Shown: positions 1 to 4,596, numbered from the stretch's first letter. The stretch is DNA of 5,062 nucleotides from Chloroflexota bacterium (GCA_013153135.1 JAADFA010000031.1:1-5062); one strand, 5' to 3'. Notes: generated by a model not told the origin, from the letters alone. A program made the numbers and translations.

Positions 1-1045
1 GGGCGTAGCGGGCGCGCAGGCCATTGGCCAGGTTGTTGAGGAAACCAGGCAGGTCCGGCGAACCTTCTGGGGTGAGGCGCACGGCCTCCTGCCAGTGGGC
101 AATGGCCTGCTCCAGGTCCGCTAGGTCCCCGGTGCGAGCGTAGCGGTCGCGCAGGCCCAGGGCCAGGTTGTTGAGGATCGAGGGCAGGTCCGGCGAACCT
201 TCTGGGGTGAGGCGCACGGCCTGCTGCCAAAGCGTCAAAGCCCGATCCAGACCCGCCATCTGACCGCGTGCCCAGTAGCGGTACAGGTGGGCAGTCCCTG
301 CGTCGTTCAAGACCGCCAATCGTGCTCGCGCGTCGGCCTGTTGCAGGGCCGGATGGTTCAGGATCTGTTCCCACAGGGCTACAGCCCGGTCCAGGGCCTG
401 GCGGTCCCCCGTGCGTCGGTAGTGGGCTTCGGCCTCCTTGGCCTGCTGTACCAGAGAGCGCAGTTCGGCGGGCAGGTCGGGGTCTGTAAGTTCGGCAAAG
501 GTCTGCTCCACGCCCACCTGGGCCGCGCGGCGGTGGATCTGGAGGAAGAAGGCCAACCCCTGGCGAATCTGCGGGTCGGGGGTGGCCTCCACCAGGCGCT
601 CCAGCAGGGCCAGGCCTTCTTCGGAGAGCAATTCGGGATGGGCTTCTAGGTACGCGCGGTGTTCCTGGGGCGACGTCAGAGCCAGCAGGCCCCTCAGTGT
701 CTTTCCCAGCGCTCCGGCGTCTTCCAGCAGATCCTGAAATGCCATCCATCGGGCCAGCGCCTCTTCTGCTTCGGCAACGGCCTGTTCCACGCCCACCTGG
801 GCCGCGTGGCGCAACAAGCGCAGGTGTTCCTCCAGGTAACGAGCGACTTCCTTCTGGCCCTGGTCGTGGGCCTCGGCCACCAGGCGCTCCAGGAGGCCCA
901 GAGCCTGGTCGGAGAGCATTTCGGGGTGCTCCTCCAGCACCCGAAGGCTTTCGGTCCAGGTTTCAGCCTGGAGGAAAGCGGTTAATGCGCTCTCTAGGTC
1001 AGGCCCGCTCTTCCTACGCTGAAATAAACGACGCAACCATTTCAT
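1..1045 (-). CDS. TPR-repeat protein, 5' part (possible CHAT-type TPR protein)
   Basis: The frame is open for 348 codons from ATG at 1045 (reverse strand) to the left edge without a stop, so the C-terminus is missing. The start is supported by GGAGGA at 1056-1051, five bases upstream. The first residues are basic (MKWLRRLFQRRK) and there is no signal peptide, so the product is probably cytoplasmic. Residues about 38-93 and 134-189 are two copies of a helical module, recognisable by 'HPEMLSDQALGLLERLV' and 'HPELLSEEGLALLERLV', each ending in 'AAQVGVEQ'. From about residue 205 the protein becomes TPR-like, and from 276 it has 45-residue repeats (LTPEGSPDLP..LNNLA..LR.RYA.TGDLADLEQAI). Known of the family: such arrays in Chloroflexota and Cyanobacteria often precede a C-terminal CHAT peptidase domain, but that part would lie outside the window, so catalytic function is inference. 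It sits 14 nt downstream of the small CpXC-like ORF, probably in the same transcript. Confidence 0.88.
   Translation of the reverse strand, partial: MKWLRRLFQRRKSGPDLESALTAFLQAETWTESLRVLEEHPEMLSDQALGLLERLVAEAHDQGQKEVARYLEEHLRLLRHAAQVGVEQAVAEAEEALARWMAFQDLLEDAGALGKTLRGLLALTSPQEHRAYLEAHPELLSEEGLALLERLVEATPDPQIRQGLAFFLQIHRRAAQVGVEQTFAELTDPDLPAELRSLVQQAKEAEAHYRRTGDRQALDRAVALWEQILNHPALQQADARARLAVLNDAGTAHLYRYWARGQMAGLDRALTLWQQAVRLTPEGSPDLPSILNNLALGLRDRYARTGDLADLEQAIAHWQEAVRLTPEGSPDLPGFLNNLANGLRARYA
5..222 (-). repeat. 135-bp tandem DNA repeat inside the TPR gene
   Basis: Two successive copies of the 45-codon TPR unit are nearly identical at DNA level. Bases 48-87 and 183-222 match exactly over 40 bp, offset by 135 bp. 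The neighbouring stretches at about 5-42 and 140-177 differ at only a few positions. The array continues beyond the left edge. Such identity suggests recent unit duplication or gene conversion and makes repeat-number changes or assembly collapse likely. Confidence 0.85.
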
Positions 1046-1059
1046 GTTAATCCTCCAAA

Positions 1060-1185
1060 TTATCCATTGTCGACCACCAGGTCGGGCCGTTCGGCCGCGT
1101 GCACCACCACCCACACATCGGCCTGGAAGGCATGGCCGCAGTGGGGGCAGATCAGGGCAACGGGTCGGCTGAGGGAAACGCGCAT
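1060..1185 (-). CDS. 41-aa CpXC-like zinc-binding fragment
   Basis: ATG at 1185 to TAA at 1062-1060 encodes 41 residues. The core 'LICPHCGHAFQADVW' followed by 'AERPDL' resembles the first half of the CpXC domain (a CPxCG zinc ribbon followed by a beta strand). The second CPxCG pair that normally completes such a ribbon is absent: the frame ends six residues after RPDL. A longer reading back to 1416 is possible, but its extra N-terminus is translated heptad-repeat DNA, so the start at 1185 is preferred. It has a modest GAGG about six bases upstream and lies downstream of the promoter candidate at 1237-1265. The TPR start codon follows 14 nt after the stop, which suggests one operon. It may be a truncated remnant of a longer CpXC gene, or a genuine short protein needing a partner or dimer to bind metal. 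The family link rests on motif memory and was not searched. Confidence 0.5.
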   Translation of the reverse strand: MRVSLSRPVALICPHCGHAFQADVWVVVHAAERPDLVVDNG

Positions 1186-1236
1186 GATTGCCTCGAGTTT
1201 GGTATTCTGCGTGTCTATCCCGTACGATTTGGGGTA

Positions 1237-1265
1237 AGTATACCGTAATGTGGTTGGGGTATCCA
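1237..1265 (-). promoter_or_regulatory. Candidate housekeeping promoter for the CpXC-like/TPR unit
   Basis: On the reverse strand the -10 is TATACT (1242-1237, 5 of 6 to consensus) and the -35 is TGGATA (1265-1260, 4 of 6), with a 17-bp spacer. The start of transcription would fall near 1230, giving a leader of about 45 nt before ATG 1185. It sits at the edge of the heptad-repeat block. Confidence 0.45.
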
Positions 1266-1270
1266 GCGAA

Positions 1271-1440
1271 GTTGGTGGTTGGAAGTTGGTAACCGCGGAT
1301 GGACGCGGATGGTTAGTGGTTTGAAGTTGGAAGTTGGTGAATAGTCGGTAGTCGACAGTCGGTAGTCGACAGTCGACAGACAAACCAACTACTAACCTCC
1401 AACTACCAACCACCAATCACCAACCACCAACCTCTAACCT
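1271..1440. repeat. Degenerate heptanucleotide (7-nt) repeat block forming an imperfect inverted repeat
   Basis: The block is built from 7-nt units that change composition along its length. There are three GTTGGTG-like units at 1271-1291 and four more at 1312-1339. Five AGTCGRY units follow at 1343-1377; AGTCGGTAGTCGAC occurs twice exactly, at 1343-1356 and 1357-1370, then AGTCGAC. Eight CCAACYA-type units occupy 1385-1440. The two GTTGG sets are separated by a different repeat, GCGGATGGACGCGGATGG (1295-1312). The left arm is G/T-rich and the right arm C/A-rich, so the two can pair: 1271-1282 is the exact reverse complement of 1420-1431. The centre carries three GTCGAC palindromes. It resembles the STRR-type heptamer repeats known from filamentous cyanobacteria. 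Apparent ORFs through it are low-complexity artefacts. Confidence 0.85.
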
Positions 1441-1530
1441 CTCAAACATCCAACTTCCGTGTCCATTTACGGTGACCTTCCCCGGTGCCACGCGCGGCCG
1501 GGTCTGTGCATCTCACCCAATAGCCCACGG
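1441..1530. other. Rest of the divergent intergenic region, no feature seen
   Basis: Between the heptad block and the sigma-54-like motif there is ordinary mixed sequence. It has no convincing ORF, hairpin or terminator. If the motif downstream is a real sigma-54 promoter, activator-binding sites would be expected in or upstream of this stretch, but no clear dyad was recognised. Confidence 0.4.
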
Positions 1531-1547
1531 TTGGCACGAAGGTTGCA
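1531..1547 (+). promoter_or_regulatory. Sigma-54-type -24/-12 promoter-like motif
   Basis: TTGGCACGAAGGTTGCA matches the sigma-54 (RpoN) consensus TTGGCACG-N4-TTGCA at every defined position. The invariant GG and GC are 10 bases apart. It lies in the right orientation 64 bases before the holin-like start codon, and transcription would begin around 1558. No clear -35/-10 pair for a housekeeping sigma factor was found between here and 1611. The caution is that most Chloroflexota are thought to lack RpoN, so if the host is one of them this may be coincidence. Confidence 0.4.
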
Positions 1548-1554
1548 CTCTCTT

Positions 1555-1578
1555 GTGCGACGCGAGGTTGCCTCGCAC
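1555..1578 (+). promoter_or_regulatory. Two mutually exclusive hairpins in the holin leader
   Basis: GTGCGA (1555-1560) can pair perfectly with TCGCAC (1573-1578). Alternatively GCGAGG (1562-1567) can pair with CCTCGC (1571-1576). The right arms overlap, so only one stem can form at a time. The element lies just upstream of the strong Shine-Dalgarno GGAGG (1599-1603) of the next gene. A role in transcript stability or as an operator is possible; nothing more can be read from the sequence. Confidence 0.35.
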
Positions 1579-1610
1579 CTATCTCGAATTCAAACGACGG
1601 AGGTTGCATC

Positions 1611-1886
1611 ATGGACGATCTTTTAGTCAACGGCGTCTCCCTAGTGGCTGTGATTATGGGGCTCGTGGAATTTAGCAAAAAGTTCGGCTTAAAGGGCCGC
1701 GCGCTGATCGCCTTGAGCATGGGCTTGGGGGTAGTGCTAGGCATCGCACACCACATCGCGCAAAACGGCATGCCCCAAACCTTTGCGGATTGGTTCAACA
1801 CGGTTATCTTCGGCATCTCCTTGGGCCTCGCGGCCAGCGGGTTGTACGACTTTGCGGATAAGCGCTGGCCGAAGCTCGAAGGCTAA
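1611..1886 (+). CDS. Small three-helix holin-like membrane protein
   Basis: 91 residues with three predicted membrane helices, at about 8-22, 31-50 and 62-81. The second and third are glycine-rich (SMGLGVVLGIA, FGISLGLAASGLYDF), and the C-terminus is charged (DKRWPKLEG). Size, helix count and the 'GLAASGLYD' ending resemble small phage holins such as the A118-like group. These form membrane lesions that let an endolysin reach the peptidoglycan. GGAGG at 1599-1603 lies seven bases before the ATG. The gene ends 12 nt before a signal-less lysozyme, which is the classic holin-endolysin order and the main support for the call. Sampled blocks look less GC-rich than the genes to the right (about 56% over the gene, against 70% or more in parts of the amidase gene), compatible with phage ancestry. 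Another small membrane protein remains possible. Confidence 0.7.
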   Translation: MDDLLVNGVSLVAVIMGLVEFSKKFGLKGRALIALSMGLGVVLGIAHHIAQNGMPQTFADWFNTVIFGISLGLAASGLYDFADKRWPKLEG

Positions 1887-1898
1887 CGGGAGGGGATC

Positions 1899-2771
1899 AT
1901 GGCCGATCAACGTCGCGTCCTAGGCATAGACGTCAGTAAATGGCAGGGCGAAATGAACTGGGTCCAAGCGGCACGTGCAGGAGCCTGGTTTGCCTTTATT
2001 AAAGCCACTCAAGGCACACGTGTTGTGGATCCCATGTTCCAACGCAATTGGAATCAGAGCCGTGGCCTGGTGCTGCGCGGCGCATATCATTTTTATGAAC
2101 CAGATCAGGACCCCCAAGCCCAGGCTGAACATTTCGTGCACACGTTGCCCGCGGACGATCGCGGAGAGCTCCCCTTGGTCTTGGATTTGGAGCGCGGGCA
2201 TGTTACCTGGCACGATGTCGCGCGTTTTATGCAGCGGGTACAAGAGCTAGACGGCCGGGAGCCTATCCTCTACACCAGCCCTGGCTATGTGGCGCCCATG
2301 GGACCACCCCCTAAGCCCTGGCCCCTTTGGATCGCACATTATCACGTCGATCAACCCGCTTTGCCGCCAGGCTGGTCCAAGTGGACCTTTTGGCAGTACA
2401 GCGCAACAGGCCCCGGACCGCAATATGGCGCCCAGTCGAAGCACATTGACCTTAACGTCTTCAATGGTTCGCTGGAGGATTTGATTCAATTTGCAGGGCT
2501 CGAATGGGGGAAAGCCGCGTGGTGGCGTTGCGGTCGGTTAGAACGACTCGGCGCCACACCCGCCACGAGCCCAGGGGCGCCCGAACCCAGCGGTGAGCGC
2601 CGCGTGGTCACCGCGTACCGGCTGCGGGTTCGCTCGGGGCCAGGTACGGAATATGGCATTGTAGGCGTGCTCCAGCGCGGTGATGTGGTCACCGTGCTGG
2701 AGACCAAAGACGGATGGGGGCGCATTGGCCCCGGTCGCTGGATCGCGCTGCGATATACCGCGCCCGCCTAA
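1899..2771 (+). CDS. GH25 lysozyme (endolysin) with C-terminal SH3b domain
   Basis: 290 residues starting at an ATG preceded by GGGAGGGG (1888-1895). Residues about 6-200 form a glycoside hydrolase 25 domain, which cleaves the MurNAc-GlcNAc beta-1,4 bond of peptidoglycan. Landmarks are GIDVSKWQG with Asp11, AYHFYEP at 62-68, the catalytic-type DxE in PLVLDLER (Asp96, Glu98), and IDLNVFNG with Asp184. The usual 'KATEG' appears as KATQG (Gln38). A short Pro/Ala/Ser linker (about 219-233) leads to an SH3b domain at 238-287 (YRLRVRSGPGTEYGIVG, then DGWGRI), expected to bind the cell wall. There is no signal peptide, so release would depend on the holin-like protein just upstream, which supports an endolysin role. 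The gene is followed 20 nt later by an intrinsic terminator. GH25 membership is very likely; phage origin is inference. Confidence 0.93.
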   Translation: MADQRRVLGIDVSKWQGEMNWVQAARAGAWFAFIKATQGTRVVDPMFQRNWNQSRGLVLRGAYHFYEPDQDPQAQAEHFVHTLPADDRGELPLVLDLERGHVTWHDVARFMQRVQELDGREPILYTSPGYVAPMGPPPKPWPLWIAHYHVDQPALPPGWSKWTFWQYSATGPGPQYGAQSKHIDLNVFNGSLEDLIQFAGLEWGKAAWWRCGRLERLGATPATSPGAPEPSGERRVVTAYRLRVRSGPGTEYGIVGVLQRGDVVTVLETKDGWGRIGPGRWIALRYTAPA

Positions 2772-2791
2772 CCCCAACATGGTTACAAGCT

Positions 2792-2822
2792 GCCCGGGCC
2801 GTTGCAATGGCCCGGGCTTTTT
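2792..2822 (+). terminator. Rho-independent terminator of the holin-lysozyme unit
   Basis: A perfect 9-bp GC stem, GCCCGGGCC (2792-2800) with GGCCCGGGC (2809-2817), encloses the 8-base loop GTTGCAAT and is followed at once by five T residues (2818-2822). It lies 20 nt after the lysozyme stop codon. Confidence 0.92.
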
Positions 2823-2823
2823 C

Positions 2824-2862
2824 GCGCTCCGGTATACTAAAGACACCCTTATACCGGAGCGC
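2824..2862. repeat. Perfect 13-bp inverted repeat carrying a -10-like box and a Shine-Dalgarno
   Basis: GCGCTCCGGTATA (2824-2836) is the exact reverse complement of TATACCGGAGCGC (2850-2862), leaving a 13-base loop. It has no T-tract, so it is not a second standard terminator. The left arm includes TATACT (2833-2838), a -10-like hexamer without a recognisable -35. The right arm includes GGAG (2856-2859), seven bases before the ATG at 2867. It could be an operator, a translation-blocking hairpin or a mobile-element end. CGGTATACT also occurs in the reverse-strand promoter candidate near 1237-1245. Confidence 0.7.
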
Positions 2863-2866
2863 ATCC

Positions 2867-2971
2867 ATGGTTCCCATCGGCTGGAAGCCCGCGAGCACAG
2901 CGTCAACCCGTCATCGTGCGCGAGGTCCACATCCACCGAAGCAGAGGGCGCGCGCGAAACCCTGGAGGTGA
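2867..2971 (+). CDS. Possible 34-aa basic leader peptide
   Basis: ATG at 2867 with GGAG seven bases upstream opens 34 codons of a basic, Pro/Arg-rich peptide (MVPIGWKPAS... ending RARAKPWR). It stops at TGA 2969-2971, three bases before the ATG of the SH3b gene. The stop falls directly behind that gene's Shine-Dalgarno, so translational coupling would be possible. No family is recognised, and the composition could also arise by chance in GC-rich DNA. Its binding site lies in the right arm of the inverted repeat at 2824-2862. Confidence 0.25.
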   Translation: MVPIGWKPASTASTRHRARGPHPPKQRARAKPWR

Positions 2972-2974
2972 GGG

Positions 2975-3460
2975 ATGAACGCTCGCGTGCGTTACGGGGT
3001 AGTCACTGTGCTCTTGGCCGGGCTTGTGTGGGCCACGGGGTTATGGGCTGTGCTGGGCGGCCTGCCGCAGCGCCAGATCGACTCCACGCCTACCGTGGTC
3101 CTATACCTACTATTGCGGCCCACAGCCACCCCGACCCTCTCGCCCACGCCGTGGCCCAGCCCCACGGCCACACGAACCGCAACGCCCCTCCCGCGTGACG
3201 CGTTCGCAATAGGCCGCTTCGTCCAAGTGCGCGGCACCGGTGGCCTCGGCCTACGCGTACGGGAGCAGCCCAGCCTCACCGCGACTGTTCGCTTCCTCGC
3301 GCGTGAAACCGAAGTTTTTCGTATCCTGGAGGGGCCGGTCGAAGCTGATGGTCATGTGTGGTGGTATGTGGCTGCACCCTACGCGAGCTCCCGCCGGGGC
3401 TGGGTGGTGCAAGACTTCTTAGATGTGCTTCCGCTGACGCCGACCCCGGTCCAAGATTAG
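2975..3460 (+). CDS. Membrane-anchored SH3b-domain protein
   Basis: 161 residues, ATG with GGAGG (2964-2968) six bases upstream. A basic N-terminus (MNARVRYG) is followed by a hydrophobic helix at about 8-28. This is either a signal anchor or an uncleaved signal, and there is no lipobox cysteine. Residues about 49-73 are a Pro/Thr/Ser linker (PTATPTLSPTPWPSPTATRT) of the kind frequent in exported Chloroflexota proteins. Residues about 78-152 form an SH3b-like domain (GLGLRVREQPSLTA, VWWYVAAPY, GWVVQDFLDV), expected outside the membrane and binding peptidoglycan or another wall ligand. The tail is again PLTPTPVQD. No catalytic domain is present, so it may act as an adaptor or wall sensor. It is separated from the lysozyme by the terminator and so is probably a separate transcription unit. 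Confidence 0.8.
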   Translation: MNARVRYGVVTVLLAGLVWATGLWAVLGGLPQRQIDSTPTVVLYLLLRPTATPTLSPTPWPSPTATRTATPLPRDAFAIGRFVQVRGTGGLGLRVREQPSLTATVRFLARETEVFRILEGPVEADGHVWWYVAAPYASSRRGWVVQDFLDVLPLTPTPVQD

Positions 3461-3564
3461 GCCCGCGGCCAAGGCCAAGGGAGCCGCTGAGGGTACACGC
3501 AAATGTTATAGAAACGGTCATGTGGCGAGGGTCTGAGGCGCAGGGCGCTGTCGCCGTTGGCGCT
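3461..3564. other. Intergenic stretch without recognisable feature
   Basis: This stretch follows the SH3b gene stop. It has short GC palindromes such as GGCCAAGGCC but no T-tract terminator and no supported ORF. Reading frames here lack ribosome binding sites and resemble no protein family known to me. Confidence 0.4.
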
Positions 3565-3746
3565 GCCGCGGGCTAGAAGTCCGCGTGTCATGGTCGCGCT
3601 CGTGTGCCGCCCCGCCGCGGGCTTCCAGCCCGCGGCAGTTGATATAAAATTGCGCGCGGCTGGCCCAGCGCGGGGCGTGCGGTGGGGGATTTCTAGCGGG
3701 CAGCTTCAGCCGCCCGCAGCCCGTGGCGGGGTCAGCCGCCCGCGGC
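3565..3746. repeat. Cluster of REP-like GC-rich hairpins
   Basis: Four related imperfect palindromes lie close together. Hairpin 1 (3567-3585) has an 8-bp stem with one G-U pair and loop AGA. Hairpin 2 (3614-3636) has a perfect 10-bp stem GCCGCGGGCT/AGCCCGCGGC with loop TCC. Comparison of the loop regions indicates that 1 and 2 are in opposite orientation. Hairpin 3 (3696-3717) pairs GCGGGC with GCCCGC, and hairpin 4 (3726-3743) pairs GCGGG with CCCGC. Hairpins 3 and 4 share the exact 12-mer TCAGCCGCCCGC at 3706-3717 and 3732-3743. The CCGCGGGCTTCCAGCCCGCGG type of element looks like a dispersed REP/BIME-type repeat. A weak 6-bp stem CTTCTT/AAGAAG follows at 3752-3771. Stems here could also serve as a 3' end for the SH3b transcript. 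Confidence 0.75.
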
Positions 3747-3812
3747 AAGGGCTTCTTCTATCTATAAGAAGATTTGTCCGCACCCGATATAGGCCCCAGA
3801 TGGACATGGCTG

Positions 3813-3818
3813 TATAAT
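3813..3818 (+). promoter_or_regulatory. Consensus -10 box close to the amidase start
   Basis: TATAAT at 3813-3818 is a perfect -10 hexamer. At 17-bp spacing the -35 would be TAGGCC, only 3 of 6. Transcription would start at about 3824-3826, a few bases before ATG 3829, giving a leaderless or nearly leaderless mRNA. This fits the lack of a good Shine-Dalgarno there (only AAAGG). Confidence 0.5.
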
Positions 3819-3828
3819 CAAAGGCACC

Positions 3829-4596
3829 ATGGCCTCGCGAACTGACGCGTCTTCGAGCTGGCCGTGGTGGCGCTGGGTGCTGCAGGCCAGCCTGGCTGCG
3901 GCTCTGCTTGCCACCGCGTTCTTATGGACTACGCCCCAACGGGTGGCCGCGTGGCAGCCACCATGGCTGCGTCGCGGCCCTACGCCGCCCCCGGTGGCCT
4001 TCCCCGCGACGCCTCCACCGTGGGTGCGCATGGGCCCCGCGCCCATTGGCATCGTCTCAGGCCACTGGGGTAGCCAAGACCCCGGCGCGGTCTGCCCCGA
4101 TGGCACCACCGAGGCCCAGGTCAACCACACCATCGCGCTCCTGGTACAAGAGCGACTGCGGCGCCTGGGTTACGACGCGGTCGTGCTGGACGAGTTTGAC
4201 CCTCGACTGCAGGGGTTCCGCGGTCAAGCCCTGGTCTCCATCCATGCGGATTCCTGCCTGCCCCGACGGGAAGATCTCACAGGCTTTAAAGTCGCCATTG
4301 CCGCGGCCCTGAGCCAAACCGGAACCTCAGCCCAGCTCATCGCGGCCAACACCCTCAAAAGCTGCCTAGTTGAAGCCTACCAACGCGTTACCGGCCTAGC
4401 CTTTCACCCTCACACCGTCACCCGGGATATGACCGAATACCACGCGTTTACAGAAATTGATCCTAACACGCCCGCCGTTATCATCGAAGTCGGCTTTTTA
4501 GGTCAAGATTATGACCTGCTGGTCAACCAGCCGGAACGAGTTGCGGAGGGCATTGTGCAAGGGTTACTGTGCTTTTTGGAGGGGAGTGAGCCATGA
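3829..4596 (+). CDS. Membrane-anchored N-acetylmuramoyl-L-alanine amidase (Amidase_3 type)
   Basis: 255 residues. After a polar N-terminus with a Trp cluster (WPWWRW) comes one hydrophobic helix (about 17-34) and a Pro-rich linker (about 50-70). Residues about 72-250 form a zinc amidase domain that would cut the bond between MurNAc and L-Ala of the stem peptide. The expected residues are present: His79 in VSGHWG, Glu95 in GTTEAQVN, His139 in VSIHADS, and the catalytic-type Glu220 in AVIIEVGFLGQDYD. The typical 'TR..D' and 'R...AN' segment between the second and third zinc ligands is replaced by VVLDEFDPRLQGFRGQ, so it is a divergent member. The domain should face outward. The start follows a -10 box with almost no leader. 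The stop overlaps the next ATG (ATGA), indicating coupling. Confidence 0.88.
   Translation: MASRTDASSSWPWWRWVLQASLAAALLATAFLWTTPQRVAAWQPPWLRRGPTPPPVAFPATPPPWVRMGPAPIGIVSGHWGSQDPGAVCPDGTTEAQVNHTIALLVQERLRRLGYDAVVLDEFDPRLQGFRGQALVSIHADSCLPRREDLTGFKVAIAAALSQTGTSAQLIAANTLKSCLVEAYQRVTGLAFHPHTVTRDMTEYHAFTEIDPNTPAVIIEVGFLGQDYDLLVNQPERVAEGIVQGLLCFLEGSEP

Noticed and set aside
268..985. Several overlapping plus-strand frames over the left part
   Set aside because: They lie opposite the continuous TPR frame, have Gly/Pro/Gln-rich antisense-type translations, no ribosome binding sites and no family resemblance.
1186..1416. N-terminal extension of the CpXC-like ORF back to 1416
   Set aside because: The extra residues are a translation of the 7-nt repeats, and the extension would run through the promoter candidate.
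1271..1440. CRISPR array
   Set aside because: The units are 7 nt and contiguous without spacers, and the motif drifts along the block.
1442..1816. 124-aa reverse-strand frame
   Set aside because: It covers the antisense of the holin gene and leader, has no supported start and no recognisable domain.
2680..3198. 172-aa plus-strand frame across terminator and dyad
   Set aside because: It overlaps the end of the lysozyme, passes through a strong terminator and overlaps the SH3b gene in another frame. No domain is seen.
3641..3651. GATATAAAATT as a promoter -10
   Set aside because: It is an AT-rich spacer between hairpins, with no -35 at suitable distance and no gene start soon after.
3752..3776. 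CTTCTT/AAGAAG hairpin as a terminator
   Set aside because: The stem is only 6 bp and AT-containing, with just three T residues after one A. It is too weak to call.
3557..3817. 86-aa plus-strand frame in the REP region
   Set aside because: It is built from the GC-rich palindromes, with no Shine-Dalgarno and no family resemblance.
3762..4133. Reverse-strand frame opposite the amidase N-terminus
   Set aside because: It is a shadow of a well-supported gene with a low-complexity Gly/Ala/His-rich translation.
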